Below, one piece after another: positions 48,351-61,137 of a stretch of 64,000 nucleotides of DNA (within the stretch, counting starts at the first letter, position 1; each line of letters opens with the position of its first letter). The notes below the pieces were generated by a model that saw only the letters and a program-made list of their open reading frames with translations, did not search any database and was not told the DNA's origin. The stretch lies in the NCBI RefSeq assembly GCF_002930615.1, contig NZ_PSNX01000016.1, positions 42,265 to 106,264 of the forward strand. Direction: 5' to 3'. Both the position numbers and the translations under genes were made by a program. Origin of the DNA: Caldimonas caldifontis. Its GTDB lineage: Bacteria > Pseudomonadota > Gammaproteobacteria > Burkholderiales > Burkholderiaceae_C.

Positions 48351-48767
48351 TTACTTCTTGCGGAACTTGCGCAGCGCCGCAATCTGCGCGGCCATGGCCG
48401 CAAACTCGCTCTGGGCCTTGGCGAAGTCGATGTCGCTCTTGGCGTTCTTCATCGCCTCCTCGGCCAGCTTCTGGGCCTCGGCCGCCTTGGCTTCGTCCAG
48501 GTCCTTGCCGCGGATGGCGGTGTCGGCCAGCACGGTCACGTGGTCGGGCTGCACCTCGAGGATGCCGCCGGCCACGAACACGAACTCTTCCTCACCGTTG
48601 TCGGCCCGCTCGATGCGCACCGCGCCCGGCTTGATGCGCGTGATCAGCGGCGTGTGCTTGGGCAGGATGCCCAGCTCACCTGCCTCGCCCGGCAGGGCGA
48701 CGAACTTCGCTGCGCCCGAGAAGATCGACTCCTCGGCCGAAACGACATCCACTTGAATGGTGGCCAT
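48351..48767 (-). CDS. atpC: ATP synthase epsilon subunit
   Basis: 138 residues: beta-sandwich start [40 protein letters not shown] (in pieces) and a C-terminal helical hairpin from about 90. Part of the central stalk of F1; the helical end can inhibit ATP hydrolysis. Last gene of the atp operon, 40 bases after atpD. Confidence 0.95.
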   Translation of the reverse strand: MATIQVDVVSAEESIFSGAAKFVALPGEAGELGILPKHTPLITRIKPGAVRIERADNGEEEFVFVAGGILEVQPDHVTVLADTAIRGKDLDEAKAAEAQKLAEEAMKNAKSDIDFAKAQSEFAAMAAQIAALRKFRKK

Positions 48768-48807
48768 GCTCAGGGTCCTTTAACGTGTCAGAAGGAAGGG
48801 CGGCAGA

Positions 48808-50223
<1,416 letters not shown>

Positions 50224-50258
50224 TCAATATTCGTTGATGCGGGCTGTCGCGGTGCCGC

Positions 50259-51128
50259 TTACACGGCCGCCGCGCCACTGACGATCTCGGACAGTTCCTT
50301 CGTGATCGCTGCCTGACGGGTCTTGTTGTATTCGAGCTTGAGCTCGTTGATCAGGTTGCCCGCGTTGTCGGTCGCCGCCTTCATGGCCACCATGCGCGCG
50401 GACTGCTCGGACGCCATGTTCTCGGCCACGGCCTGATAGACGATGGCCTCGATGTAGCGCGTGAGCAGTTCATCGATGACGGTGGGCGCGTCGGGCTCGT
50501 AGAGGTAGTCCCAGGCGTGCGCGTCCTTGTCGGCCTGCAGCTTGTCGGCCGCCAGGGGCAGCAGTTGCTCGATCACCGGCTCCTGCTTCATCGTGTTGAT
50601 GAAACGGGTGTAGCACAGGTAGACCGCATCGAGCTTGCCCTCAGCGTACTGGTCGAGCAGTACCTTGACCGGCCCGATGAGCCGGTCGAGATGCGGCTTG
50701 TCGCCCAGTTGGGTGACGTGCGTGACCACCTTGGCACCGATGCGGTTGAGGAAGCCGAAGCCCTTGTTGCCGATCGCCACCGCCTGCGCCTTCAGGCCCT
50801 GGGCTTCCAGTTCCTTCAGTTTGGCCGTGGTGGCCCGCAGGATGTTGGTGTTCAGGCCGCCGCACAGACCTTTGTCGGTCGTCACCACGATGACGCCGAC
50901 CTGGCCGGTGCCGGTGTTCTTCTGCAGGAACGCCGGCTTGTACTCCGGATTGGCCTGGGCCAGGTTGGCCGTGATGTTGCGCACCTTGTCCGCGTAAGGC
51001 CGGGCCGCACGCATGCGGTCCTGCGCCTTGCGCATCTTGGAGGCGGCGACCATCTCCATGGCCTTGGTGATCTTCTTGGTGTTCTCCACCGATTTGATCT
51101 TGCCGCGTATTTCCTTGCCTGCCGCCAT
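50259..51128 (-). CDS. atpG: ATP synthase gamma subunit
   Basis: 289 residues. The start [33 protein letters not shown] and the end [21 protein letters not shown] form the coiled coil of the rotor shaft; the middle has [15 protein letters not shown]. Between atpA and atpD as usual. Confidence 0.95.
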   Translation of the reverse strand: MAAGKEIRGKIKSVENTKKITKAMEMVAASKMRKAQDRMRAARPYADKVRNITANLAQANPEYKPAFLQKNTGTGQVGVIVVTTDKGLCGGLNTNILRATTAKLKELEAQGLKAQAVAIGNKGFGFLNRIGAKVVTHVTQLGDKPHLDRLIGPVKVLLDQYAEGKLDAVYLCYTRFINTMKQEPVIEQLLPLAADKLQADKDAHAWDYLYEPDAPTVIDELLTRYIEAIVYQAVAENMASEQSARMVAMKAATDNAGNLINELKLEYNKTRQAAITKELSEIVSGAAAV

Positions 51129-51153
51129 GACGGAACTCCTTCCTCAGGGTTGA

Positions 51154-52692
51154 TCAGGCGAAGGACTTCTTGAACGCGGCGATCGCGGCGGTCAGTTCAG
51201 CCTCGGCGTCCTTGTCCATGGCCTTGTCGGTGTCGAGCTTGTTCAGCAGCGCCGCGTGGCTGGTCTTGAGGTACTGGTGCAGGCCGGCTTCAAAGGCCAG
51301 GACCTTCTTGACGTCCACGTCATCCAGGTAGCCCTTGTTCACCGCGAACAGCGTGGCCGCCATCAGGCTGATGGGCAGCGGGCTGTACTGGGCCTGCTTG
51401 AGCAGCTCGGTCACACGGGCACCGCGGTCGAGCTGCTTGCGGGTGGCTTCGTCCAGGTCGGAGGCGAACTGCGCAAAGGCCGCCAGTTCACGATACTGCG
51501 CCAGGTCGGTACGGATACCGCCGGACAGACCCTTGATCAGCTTGGTCTGGGCCGCACCGCCCACACGAGACACCGAGATACCCGCGTTGATGGCGGGACG
51601 GATGCCGGCGTTGAACAGGTTGGTTTCCAGGAAGATCTGGCCGTCGGTGATCGAGATCACGTTGGTCGGCACGAAGGCGGACACGTCGCCGGCTTGGGTT
51701 TCGATCACGGGCAGCGCGGTCAGCGAACCGGTCTTGCCTTTGACTTCGCCCTTGGTGAAGGCTTCGACATACTCGGCGTTCACGCGCGCAGCGCGCTCCA
51801 GCAGACGGCTGTGGAGGTAGAACACGTCGCCGGGGAAGGCTTCGCGGCCGGGCGGGCGGCGCAGCAGCAGCGACACCTGGCGATACGCCACGGCCTGCTT
51901 GGACAGGTCGTCATAGACGATCAGCGCGTCCTGGCCGCGGTCGCGGAAATATTCGCCCATCGTGCAACCCGAGTAGGCCGACACGTACTGCATCGCCGCC
52001 GATTCGGAAGCCGATGCCGCCACGACGATGGTGTACTCCATCGCACCATGCTGTTCGAGGGCACGCACCACGTTCTTGATCGACGAAGCCTTCTGGCCGA
52101 TGGCGACGTAGATGCAGGTGACGCCCTGACCCTTCTGGTTGATGATGGTGTCGATCGCCACGGCGGTCTTGCCGGTCTGGCGGTCACCGATGATCAGCTC
52201 GCGCTGGCCACGGCCGATAGGCACCATGGAGTCGATGGACTTCAGGCCGGTCTGCAGCGGCTGCGACACCGACTGGCGCGCGATCACGCCCGGCGCGACC
52301 TTCTCGATCACGTCGGTCATCTTGGCGTTGATCGGGCCCTTGCCGTCGATGGGCTGGCCGAGGGCGTTGACCACGCGGCCGATGAGTTCGGGGCCCACGG
52401 GCACTTCCAGGATGCGGCCGGTGCACTTGACCGTGTCGCCTTCGGAAATGTGCTCGTAGGAACCCAGAATCACCGCGCCGACGGAATCGCGCTCCAGGTT
52501 GAGCGCCAGGCCGAAGGTGTTGCCCGGGAATTCAAGCATCTCGCCCTGCATCACGTCGGACAGGCCATGGATACGGCAGATGCCGTCCGTCACCGATACC
52601 ACGGTGCCCTGGTTGCGGATGTCGGCAGAGGCGCCGAGACCCTCGATGCGGCTCTTGATGAGTTCGGAAATTTCTGCGGGATTCAGTTGCAT
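51154..52692 (-). CDS. atpA: ATP synthase alpha subunit
   Basis: 512 residues. Start [19 protein letters not shown]-loop [11 protein letters not shown], and the conserved [38 protein letters not shown] region (quoted in part). It forms the non-catalytic nucleotide sites of F1. The ATG at 52692 is chosen; the frame is open for 23 codons upstream. Confidence 0.96.
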   Translation of the reverse strand: MQLNPAEISELIKSRIEGLGASADIRNQGTVVSVTDGICRIHGLSDVMQGEMLEFPGNTFGLALNLERDSVGAVILGSYEHISEGDTVKCTGRILEVPVGPELIGRVVNALGQPIDGKGPINAKMTDVIEKVAPGVIARQSVSQPLQTGLKSIDSMVPIGRGQRELIIGDRQTGKTAVAIDTIINQKGQGVTCIYVAIGQKASSIKNVVRALEQHGAMEYTIVVAASASESAAMQYVSAYSGCTMGEYFRDRGQDALIVYDDLSKQAVAYRQVSLLLRRPPGREAFPGDVFYLHSRLLERAARVNAEYVEAFTKGEVKGKTGSLTALPVIETQAGDVSAFVPTNVISITDGQIFLETNLFNAGIRPAINAGISVSRVGGAAQTKLIKGLSGGIRTDLAQYRELAAFAQFASDLDEATRKQLDRGARVTELLKQAQYSPLPISLMAATLFAVNKGYLDDVDVKKVLAFEAGLHQYLKTSHAALLNKLDTDKAMDKDAEAELTAAIAAFKKSFA

Positions 52693-52803
52693 TGCGTACT
52701 CCCAGTCTGGTTGTCGGCCCGGGGCCTGAACCGGGTTCTGGCCCCGGGCCATCCCGGGCAAAGAACCGTTGCGTTAGACCGTTGCGTTAAAGCGTTGTGG
52801 GCC

Positions 52804-53334
52804 TCAGGCCGTCAGCGCCACCTTCATGCGTTCGAGTCGTGCCTTGACCGAGGTGTCCAGCACCTCGTCGCCCACCACCACGCGCACGCCACCGATCAGC
52901 GCAGGCTCGACCTCCACCTTGGCGTTCAGCTTGCGGCCGAAGCGCTTTTCGAGCGCGGGCAGCAACTGAGCCAGCTGGTCATCGGTCAGCGGGTAGGCGC
53001 TGACGATGCGCGCCTCGGCTGCGCCGGCCGCGGCATTGATCAGCGAGCGCAGTTGCGTCGCGATCTCGGGGATGGCGGCCACGCGGTCGTTGTCGATCGC
53101 AGTGCGCAGGAAGTTCGAGGCTTCCTTGCCCAGCGGCGACTTGATCACGGAGGTGAAGAGCTCGAAGACCTGTTCGGCGCTCACCTTGGGGTTGGCGGCG
53201 AACTGGCGCACCTGGGGTTCGGCCGCCACGGCCGCCAGCGCGTCGATCTGGTCGGCGAGCTGAGCCGCGTTGGCACCGGCCACCCGGTACAGGGCCTCGG
53301 CGTAGGGACGTGCGATGGTTGCAAGCTCGGCCAT
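52804..53334 (-). CDS. atpH: ATP synthase delta subunit
   Basis: 176 residues: [18 protein letters not shown] at the start and a C-terminal [25 protein letters not shown] typical of delta. It joins F1 to the b-subunit stalk. The ATG at 53334 lies two bases after the atpF stop. Confidence 0.94.
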   Translation of the reverse strand: MAELATIARPYAEALYRVAGANAAQLADQIDALAAVAAEPQVRQFAANPKVSAEQVFELFTSVIKSPLGKEASNFLRTAIDNDRVAAIPEIATQLRSLINAAAGAAEARIVSAYPLTDDQLAQLLPALEKRFGRKLNAKVEVEPALIGGVRVVVGDEVLDTSVKARLERMKVALTA

Positions 53335-53336
53335 GG

Positions 53337-53807
53337 TCACAGCTCGGTTTTCAGGCGGTTGAGCAGATCGGCATGCACCGAGGCGTTCACCTCGCGTTGC
53401 AGGATCTGTTCGGCCCCCTTCACAGCCAGCGTGGCGACCTGCTCACGCAGGGCCTCACGGGCCTGGACGACTTGCTGGTCAGCCTCAGCACGAGCCGCGG
53501 CAACGATCTTCTCGCCTTCCTCGCTGGCCTTCTTCTTGGCCTCGTCGATGATGGCCTGGGCCCGACGCTCGGCGTCAGCCAGCAGCTTGGAAGTTTCGTC
53601 GCGCGAAGCGGCCAGCTGCTGCTGGACCTGCTGGTTCGCATTGGCGAGCTCGGCCTTGGCCTTGTCGGCCGCAGCCAGACCGTCGGCGATTTTCTGCGCG
53701 CGTTCGTCGAGGGCTTTGGTGATGGGCGGCCACACGTATTTCAGCGTGAACCACATCAGGATGCCAAAGACCACGAACTGCGCAACGAGTGTCGCGTTGA
53801 TGTTCAT
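53337..53807 (-). CDS. atpF: ATP synthase b subunit
   Basis: 156 residues. One N-terminal membrane segment (about 5-24; [20 protein letters not shown]) then a long charged helix that forms the outer stalk dimer. Typical length for betaproteobacteria. Confidence 0.94.
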   Translation of the reverse strand: MNINATLVAQFVVFGILMWFTLKYVWPPITKALDERAQKIADGLAAADKAKAELANANQQVQQQLAASRDETSKLLADAERRAQAIIDEAKKKASEEGEKIVAAARAEADQQVVQAREALREQVATLAVKGAEQILQREVNASVHADLLNRLKTEL

Positions 53808-53875
53808 GGATCAGGCCTTTCGTTTCTCTGGAATCGAAGACGGATCGGAATCCGCAAAGAGAGAAATGAAGCCGA

Positions 53876-55073
<1,198 letters not shown>

Positions 55074-55085
55074 CGTTCGTTCTCG

Positions 55086-55655
55086 TCAACGGTCGCCTGC
55101 GGCGACGGTTTGTGTCTGTTTCACCCGACCCCGCCACAGCAGGGCCGCCCCATTCACTTTCAAGCACACCACCATCGCCGCCAGCACGGCCAGCCAGCTC
55201 AGGTTGGGCACGAGTCTTGCAGCCGCCACCAGCATGGCAACGGCCACGACGATCTTCACCAACTCCCAGACCATGAACCTCAGCACCACGGTGCCGGGGT
55301 TCGCCCCAGGAGCGCCGGTCATCCCGCGGGCCAGCAAGGCCCCCGGCACCACCACGACCGCCGCGCCGATCAGCGCCGAGACGACCGTCTCGCCCTTGCC
55401 GGTGACAAGCCACGCCAGCGCAGCCACCACCAGCCCCGCCACGGCCTGGGCCATGACCACCCGCCAGGGCGAGAGCGGCGGGTGCTTCGCACGCAAGACC
55501 GACGCTTGTTCTCGCGTCAGGGGCTTGAAGTGCTCGGCTTCATCCGCATCTTCCTGTTTCCAGTCGTCGCGCCAATGACCTTGGGGGTCATGGGCCTGCG
55601 GCGCCGGTTGCGCTTCCTGCGCCTGCGCATGGCCGTTCGGGGTCCGTTCGGGCAT
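55086..55655 (-). CDS. atpI: ATP synthase subunit I
   Basis: 189 residues from the ATG at 55655. A charged N-terminal extension (about 60 residues) leads to four membrane segments (about 68-185) of the AtpI type, which helps assemble the c-ring or take up Mg. The frame is open to 55718, but that longer start would include a TATAAT -10 sequence in its codons 6-7, so the inner ATG is more likely. First gene of the operon. Confidence 0.85.
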   Translation of the reverse strand: MPERTPNGHAQAQEAQPAPQAHDPQGHWRDDWKQEDADEAEHFKPLTREQASVLRAKHPPLSPWRVVMAQAVAGLVVAALAWLVTGKGETVVSALIGAAVVVVPGALLARGMTGAPGANPGTVVLRFMVWELVKIVVAVAMLVAAARLVPNLSWLAVLAAMVVCLKVNGAALLWRGRVKQTQTVAAGDR

Positions 55656-55697
55656 GTGGGGCACGAAAGTTACAGTTGGTTGCGGCAAAGCCTCGGG

Positions 55698-55721
55698 ATT
55701 ATACGTGGAAACCCCCACGTA
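55698..55721 (-). promoter_or_regulatory. atp operon promoter (-10 TATAAT) with inverted repeat
   Basis: On the minus strand TATAAT (55703-55698) lies about 43 bases before the atpI ATG. Immediately upstream, sharing its first two bases, is a perfect inverted repeat TACGTGG-N6-CCACGTA (55721-55702). No good -35 is seen. The repeat would fill the space between -35 and -10, a typical place for a repressor or activator of the MerR or other type. Confidence 0.55.
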
Positions 55722-55817
55722 CTTTCCATCCCCCTGGCTGCTGCGACTTTGTCGCGCGCGTCCGACAGGGGCTTGCCGATGGCGGCGCTTGCCGCTAGCG
55801 CGGGCCTTGACGGCTGA

Positions 55818-56729
55818 TCAGAGGGCGCAGGCCACGGCCGGCAGGCCCGGCACGTCCACCCTCACCTGCAGCACCTGGCCGGCCCAGGGCTGGGCGGCGA
55901 GTTCGTCGGCAGGCCGCTTTTCGCGCGCGGTGGTGATGTAGAGGGTGCGCAGGTCCGACCCGCCGAAACAAGGCATCGTGGGACAACGCACCGGCAGGCG
56001 CAGCTCGTGCAGCACCTCGCCGCGCGGTGACAGCCGCAACACACGCCCGCCCTCGAACATGGCCACCCAGTAGCAGCCTTCTGCGTCCATCGCGGCCCCG
56101 TCGGGGCGGCCGCCATAGCGGTCCAGGGGCTGCCCTTCGACGCGGCGATCGAAGCGCGCAAACACACGCCGCTCGCCCAGGTCGCCGCGGGCCACGTCGT
56201 AGTCGAAGGCATAGATGGTGTGGGCCTTGGTGTCGGACCAGTACATCGTGTCGCCCTGCGGGCTCCAGGCCAGGCCGTTGGAGACGGTGATGCCCCCGGC
56301 GCGCCGGGTCAGGCGGCCGGTTTCGCCCAGGCAGTACAGCGCCGCCAGGGGCGGGTCGCGCGGCTCATAGATCGTGCCCACCCACAGGCGGCCTGCGGGG
56401 TCGCACTTGCCATCGTTGAAACGTTCAAGGGCCGGGTCGTAGGGAGCCTCGGCCAGCGGGGTGCGTGCCCCCGTGGCCGGATCGAAGTGCACGATGCCGC
56501 TGCGCAGCGTGAGCACCAGCCCGCCGCGCCGGGACGGGGCACACGCGGAGACATCGGTCTCGAACGCCCAGGTCTCGAGCCGTGCCGTGGCCGGGTCGAG
56601 ACGATGCAGGCGATGCCCGGGAATGTCGCAATAGTAGAGGCGCTGCTCGGTGGGGTGCCACAGCGGAGATTCACCCAGCAAGGCGGGGGTGTCCGTGGCG
56701 GGGCGCAGGGTGTCGGCGTGGGTGGTCAT
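55818..56729 (-). CDS. SMP-30/gluconolactonase family protein
   Basis: 303 residues. Six-bladed propeller features: LLGESPLWHPTEQRLYYCDIPG (metal Glu), FNDGKCDPAGRLWVGTI, ITVSNGLAWSPQGDTMYWSDT (metal Asn and Asp) and DGAAMDAEGCYWVAMFEGG. Members hydrolyse sugar lactones in the cytoplasm. The Ca or Zn site looks intact. The following HpcH/HpaI gene is 65 bases upstream in the same direction, which suggests a sugar-acid pathway. Confidence 0.87.
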   Translation of the reverse strand: MTTHADTLRPATDTPALLGESPLWHPTEQRLYYCDIPGHRLHRLDPATARLETWAFETDVSACAPSRRGGLVLTLRSGIVHFDPATGARTPLAEAPYDPALERFNDGKCDPAGRLWVGTIYEPRDPPLAALYCLGETGRLTRRAGGITVSNGLAWSPQGDTMYWSDTKAHTIYAFDYDVARGDLGERRVFARFDRRVEGQPLDRYGGRPDGAAMDAEGCYWVAMFEGGRVLRLSPRGEVLHELRLPVRCPTMPCFGGSDLRTLYITTAREKRPADELAAQPWAGQVLQVRVDVPGLPAVACAL

Positions 56730-56794
56730 GTCAGGGCGCGGCAGGATCAGGCCCGATCCTAAGCGCGTACCTCGCTGTAACCGCGCCGCGGTGT

Positions 56795-57601
56795 TCAGCG
56801 TGTGAGTGTGCCGGCCGTCACCGAGTGGACGATGGTGGTGTCCTGGGTGCGCAAGGCTGACAGGGCCGCCTGGGCGCCGCGCATCATCAGGCCGAGGTCG
56901 CTGCCCACCCCAACGAAGTCGAACCCCATGGCACGGTACTGGGCCACGAGTTCGGCCGAGGCCCCCATGGTGCCCACCGGCCGGCCCAGGGCCTTGCAGC
57001 GGTCCACGGCCCGGGCCAGCAGTTCCATCACCTGCGGATGGGCGGGCTCGCCAAGATGGCCCAGGCTCGCGGACAGGTCTGCCGGGCCGACGAAGACGGC
57101 ATCGACCCCCGGCACGGTGGCAATGGCCTCGAGCTCGTCGAGGGCCTCGCGGGTCTCGATCTGCACGATCACGCCCACCGACTGGTTGGCATGGCGCAGG
57201 GCCTGGGTGGCCGTGCCATAGCGGGTGGCGCGGCTCAGGCCCATCACACCGCGCACCCCCTCGGGCGGGTAACGGGTGGCCGCCACGGCCCGGCGGGCCT
57301 CCTCGGCGTTCTGCACGAAGGGAAACATCACCGTCAGCGCGCCGGCGTCGAGCACACGCTTGACCATCACCGGTTCGTTCCAGGGCAGGCGCACCACCGG
57401 CACCATGCGGGTGTTGCCCACAGCCTGCAGCAGGTGGACGAGGTCGCCGAGGTCGGTGGTGGTGTGTTCGAGGTCGAGCACGGCCCAGTCGAAGCCGGCA
57501 TGGCCCAGGGCCTCGGCGGCCAGGGCGTTCGAGGACACCACCCAGGTGCCCACGGGCGGGTGGGCGCCGGCGGCCTTGAGCAGGTGGCGGAAGGGGTTCA
57601 T
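56795..57601 (-). CDS. HpcH/HpaI family aldolase
   Basis: 268 residues. Class II pyruvate aldolase: GTWVVSSNALAAEALGHAGFDWAVLDLEHTTTD (catalytic His), VVRLPWNEP, IVQIETREALDELE (metal Glu) and VFVGPADLSASLG (metal Asp). It likely splits a 2-keto-3-deoxy sugar acid or 4-hydroxy-2-oxo acid. Paired with the SMP-30 gene. The exact substrate cannot be told. Confidence 0.85.
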   Translation of the reverse strand: MNPFRHLLKAAGAHPPVGTWVVSSNALAAEALGHAGFDWAVLDLEHTTTDLGDLVHLLQAVGNTRMVPVVRLPWNEPVMVKRVLDAGALTVMFPFVQNAEEARRAVAATRYPPEGVRGVMGLSRATRYGTATQALRHANQSVGVIVQIETREALDELEAIATVPGVDAVFVGPADLSASLGHLGEPAHPQVMELLARAVDRCKALGRPVGTMGASAELVAQYRAMGFDFVGVGSDLGLMMRGAQAALSALRTQDTTIVHSVTAGTLTR

Positions 57602-57626
57602 GGGCGCCTCCGTGCAGAGCCTGGGC

Positions 57627-58136
57627 TCAGTACCTCGTGACGCTCTCGTCGAGATCGACCTTCAGGTAGTGGGCCCCGGGGATGGGGTTGTAATAGTAGG
57701 GCGGGATCTCCTCGAAGCCCAGCGTCGCGTACAGGCCGCGGGCGGCCTCCATGTCGTCCAGGGTGTCGAGCAGCATCACCGAATAGCCGGCGCGACGGGC
57801 CTCGTCCATGAGCGCCTCGGCCAGGGCCCGGCCCAGCCCGAAGCGCCGGAAGGCGCGCCGCACATACAGGCGCTTCATTTCGCAGGCATTGGGGTAGTCG
57901 ACCTCGGGGGCGGGCCGGAACGCGCCGCAGCCCGCCAGCTCGCCGTCGAGCAGGGCCAGCAACAGCTTGCCGCCGGGCTCGGCGTACTCGCCGGGCAGCG
58001 AGGCCAGCTCCTCCTCGAAGCCCTGGAAACCGAGGTCGATGCCGATCGCGTCGGCGTACTCGCGGAAGATGAGCCGGGTGGCATCGAACCACTCCGGCGT
58101 GTCCGGCGTGAGGAGCTGGATCTCGGGCGAAGTCAT
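57627..58136 (-). CDS. GNAT family N-acetyltransferase
   Basis: 169 residues. The acetyl-CoA site is RAFRRFGLGRALAEALMDEARRAG, following MKRLYVRR; the end GFEEIPPYYYNPIPGAHYLKVDL is characteristic of a small GNAT subgroup. Substrate unknown. 25 bases from the aldolase gene. Confidence 0.85.
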   Translation of the reverse strand: MTSPEIQLLTPDTPEWFDATRLIFREYADAIGIDLGFQGFEEELASLPGEYAEPGGKLLLALLDGELAGCGAFRPAPEVDYPNACEMKRLYVRRAFRRFGLGRALAEALMDEARRAGYSVMLLDTLDDMEAARGLYATLGFEEIPPYYYNPIPGAHYLKVDLDESVTRY

Positions 58137-58191
58137 CGGGGCAGGCGGAAGCGCACGGAAACAGTCTACCCGCAGCCCGCGCCGGCCGGCC

Positions 58192-58806
58192 TCAGCCCGC
58201 GTTCATGTACTTGATGGAACACCCATAGGCCTGGGTGACCGGGGTGGAGACCGGCTTGCCGGCCAGCAATTCGTCGAGGGCCTGCCGGACGTAGTTGGTG
58301 GCCCCTTCGATGTCGGACACCCGGGCCGTCGGCCGGCTGTCGATGGCGCCCGCATAGACGAGGGTGCCCTGGGGATCGATCACGTACATGTGCGGGGTGG
58401 TGCGTGCGCCATAGGCCCGGCCCACCTTGCCGTCGTCGTCCATCAGCGTGGCGGTGGCGCGGGCTTTCTGCGAGGCCATCCAGGCGCCAAGGTCGGCCGG
58501 CTTCTTGTAGTCGGCGCTGGCCGGTTCGGTGGAGCTGATGGTGAGCCAGACCACGCCACGATCGGTGGCCGACTGCTGGGTGGCCTGCATGTTGCCGCCG
58601 TAGTGCTTGCGCACGAAGGGGCAGCCGGGGTTCACCCATTCCAGCACGACATGCTTGCCGCGGAAGTCGGACAGCTGGACCGGCTGGCCCCGGGTGTCCA
58701 GGGCTCGGAAGGCGGGGGCGGGCTGGCCGACGGTGGGCGCGGCCCACGCGGAGGTCGCGGTCAGCAGGCCCAGGCTCAGGATGGCAGTCATCAGGCGCAA
58801 GGTCAT
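58192..58806 (-). CDS. Exported redoxin (AhpC/TSA-like) with a single active-site Cys
   Basis: 204 residues. Signal peptide ends at SAWA-A (about 23). Redoxin fold: VGQPAPAFRALDTRGQPVQLSDFRGKHVVLEW, then NPGCPFVRKHYGG with one Cys instead of the CXXC of thioredoxins. YGARTTPHMYVIDPQG is the cis-Pro region. A second Cys is near the C-terminus (AYGCSIKY). Ribosome site GGAG. Next to a DsbD-like gene, which could reduce it in the periplasm. Confidence 0.82.
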   Translation of the reverse strand: MTLRLMTAILSLGLLTATSAWAAPTVGQPAPAFRALDTRGQPVQLSDFRGKHVVLEWVNPGCPFVRKHYGGNMQATQQSATDRGVVWLTISSTEPASADYKKPADLGAWMASQKARATATLMDDDGKVGRAYGARTTPHMYVIDPQGTLVYAGAIDSRPTARVSDIEGATNYVRQALDELLAGKPVSTPVTQAYGCSIKYMNAG

Positions 58807-58842
58807 GGGGGACTCCTTTCTGGCGGGTGGGGGCACACGGCC

Positions 58843-61041
58843 TCAGGCCGGTGCGTCCAGCGCGGCCAGGGCCTCTCGGACCTGGGGCGCGGTGAGGATC
58901 TCGGACATCACGAGCGGGGGCTGGCCCGCCCGGTAGAGGGCATAGACAGGGATGCCGTTGCGGCCGAGCGCGGCCAGTGCCTCGGTGATGGCCGGGTCAC
59001 GGCGCGTCCAGTCGGCGCGCAGCAACACCACGCCACGGCGCTGGAAGTCGTCGAGCACCTCCTCGCGTGACAAGGTGGTGCGCTTGTTGACCTGGCAGGT
59101 GACGCACCAGGTGGCGGTGAAGTCAACGAAGACCGGCTGGCCCTGGGCCAGCGCCGTCTGCACGGCCTGCGGGCTCCAGGGCTGCCAGGGGTCATCGGCC
59201 GCCCTCGTGGCCGGCGCGGTGGCAACCCCGGGCGACTCGCGCAGGGCCGGGCCGGCCCAGGCCAGCATGCCGCCCAGCACAAGAAGGCCCGGCAGGCCCC
59301 AGCCCCAGCGCGCACGCCGGCTGAAGCCCGGGCTGGCCCAGGCCCAGGCGGCAAAGCCCAGGGCGACCAGCACCCCCAGCCAGACCGCCGCCCCGTCGAT
59401 CCCGATCTGGTGGCCGAGGACCCACAGAAGCCAGACCACCGTGGCGAACATCGGGAAGGCCATGGCCGTGCGGAACTGCGCCATCCAGGCCCCGGGGCGC
59501 GGCAGCCGCTTCGCGAGGGCCGGCACGGCCGTCACCAGCAGGTAGGGCAAGGCCATGCCCAGGCCCAGCGCGGCAAACACGCTCAGCGCCTGGGCCGGTG
59601 GCCAGGTGACGGCCAGACCGAGGGAGGCCCCCATGAAAGGCGCCGTGCAAGGCGATGCCACCGCCACGGCCAGCAGGCCGGACAGGAAGCTGTCGGCCAT
59701 GGGGTGGCGGGCCCGCGCCGACGCCACGCCCGAGGGCAGCAGGCTGCCGAACTCGAACACGCCGGCGAGGTTCAACCCGATGAGGGTGAAGAGCACCGCG
59801 AGGGCCGCCACCACGGCCGGGGACTGGAGCTGGAACCCCCAGCCGAGTTGCTCGCCCGCCGAACGCAGCGCCAGCAGCAGGCCCGCCAGGGCCAGGAAGG
59901 ACAGCACCACCCCGGCGGTGTAGGCCAGGCCGCCGGCCATCCGCTCACGAGGCGAATGCGCGTGCTGCACAGCGCCCAGCAGCTTCAGGGACAGGACCGG
60001 AAACACGCAGGGCATGAGGTTGAGCAGCAGCCCGCCCACGGCCGCCGCCAGCAGGGCCAGGCCCCAGCCCATCGCGGGGGCGCGGCCGCGTGACGCGGCG
60101 TCGCGTGACGCGGCGTCGCGGGCGTTGGCGTCCAGGGCAGCCTGCAGCGCCGGCGACACGGTGGGCGGCGCCGCCCCGGCGGGCCAGCCGCCTTCGACGC
60201 TGGCGGTGACCCGCAGCGCCTGGTCCGGGCCGAAGCGCAGGACGAGGGGCAGCACGTCGGGGCTGGCGCTGCGCTGCGCATTCAGCGGCAGGGCCGAGCG
60301 CCAGCCGCCATCCCGCCAGTCCTGGGTGAAGGGCGCCGCCGGCTCCAGGACCCCGGCGGTTTCGGGGAACACCTCGGCCGGGCGCCCCTGCACGTCGGGC
60401 GGCAAGCCGTCCACGTCAACCCGCAGGGCGCCCCCCTCAACGCGCGCCGTCGCGCGGGCACCGGCCCATTGCGCCGGACGGGCCGCCCAGGCGGCCTCGA
60501 AGTCACTTGCATGGGTGAGGAGCGGACGGCCATCGGCCGGCAGGCTCAGGCGGAAGTCGCCAGACTGCGGGATGCACTCGGTCTTGCACACCAGCCAGTC
60601 GGCCTGCAGGACCACGTCCAGGCGCGAGGCCGACCACGCCGCATCCACCTGGACCGGCACGGGCAGCACCACGGTGTTCTCGTAGCCGTAGTTGATGAGC
60701 GGACCGAAGGGCAGCCGCTCGGGTGTGGGCCAGTCGATCTCGCCGGCCTGGACGCCGGCCGGCAGGGTCCAGGCCAGGGTGGTGGGCAGACCGGAGTCGC
60801 CCGGGTTCTTCCAGTAGGTGTGCCAGTGCGGGGCGTGCTCCAGCTTCAGCCCCAGCCACAGCGGCCGGCCCGGGCCCAGCCCGTCGGGGGCGTGGGCAAT
60901 AAGCTGGGCGCGCACTTCATCGGTGCGCACGGTGTCGCTGGCGCCCGCGGGTGCCGCCCAGGCGGCCGCAAGCAGGCCCAGGCCGCCGAGCATCCCGGAC
61001 AGCCTGGCGCGCCAGCCGGGGGAGCGGACGGTCGAGGGCAT
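58843..61041 (-). CDS. DsbD-like thiol:disulfide interchange protein
   Basis: 732 residues from the ATG at 61041. Signal peptide (to about 34); a periplasmic N-terminal domain of DsbD/ScsB type with a CKTEC pair in DWLVCKTECIPQSG; eight membrane segments (about 320-600) with the two essential Cys in NLMPCVFPVLSLK and SPCTAPFMG; a C-terminal thioredoxin domain with WCVTC. It carries electrons from cytoplasmic thioredoxin to periplasmic partners, probably including the neighbouring redoxin. A short tandem repeat codes for DAASRDAASR before the membrane part. Confidence 0.87.
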   Translation of the reverse strand: MPSTVRSPGWRARLSGMLGGLGLLAAAWAAPAGASDTVRTDEVRAQLIAHAPDGLGPGRPLWLGLKLEHAPHWHTYWKNPGDSGLPTTLAWTLPAGVQAGEIDWPTPERLPFGPLINYGYENTVVLPVPVQVDAAWSASRLDVVLQADWLVCKTECIPQSGDFRLSLPADGRPLLTHASDFEAAWAARPAQWAGARATARVEGGALRVDVDGLPPDVQGRPAEVFPETAGVLEPAAPFTQDWRDGGWRSALPLNAQRSASPDVLPLVLRFGPDQALRVTASVEGGWPAGAAPPTVSPALQAALDANARDAASRDAASRGRAPAMGWGLALLAAAVGGLLLNLMPCVFPVLSLKLLGAVQHAHSPRERMAGGLAYTAGVVLSFLALAGLLLALRSAGEQLGWGFQLQSPAVVAALAVLFTLIGLNLAGVFEFGSLLPSGVASARARHPMADSFLSGLLAVAVASPCTAPFMGASLGLAVTWPPAQALSVFAALGLGMALPYLLVTAVPALAKRLPRPGAWMAQFRTAMAFPMFATVVWLLWVLGHQIGIDGAAVWLGVLVALGFAAWAWASPGFSRRARWGWGLPGLLVLGGMLAWAGPALRESPGVATAPATRAADDPWQPWSPQAVQTALAQGQPVFVDFTATWCVTCQVNKRTTLSREEVLDDFQRRGVVLLRADWTRRDPAITEALAALGRNGIPVYALYRAGQPPLVMSEILTAPQVREALAALDAPA
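60088..60119 (+). repeat. Two-copy 15-base tandem repeat inside the dsbD-like gene
   Basis: The unit GCGTGACGCGGCGTC occurs twice in direct succession and continues partly. It codes in frame for repeated DAASR in the linker ahead of the membrane domain. The length is a multiple of three, so copy changes would not break the gene. Confidence 0.7.
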
Positions 61042-61137
61042 GGTCCGTTCGAGGGGCCGGTGCCGGTCAAGTTCCATCCGGCCACAGGCCGCCGGGCGCT
61101 GAGCGCGCAGGCCCGTGGAGGAGTCCCGGCCCTCGGC

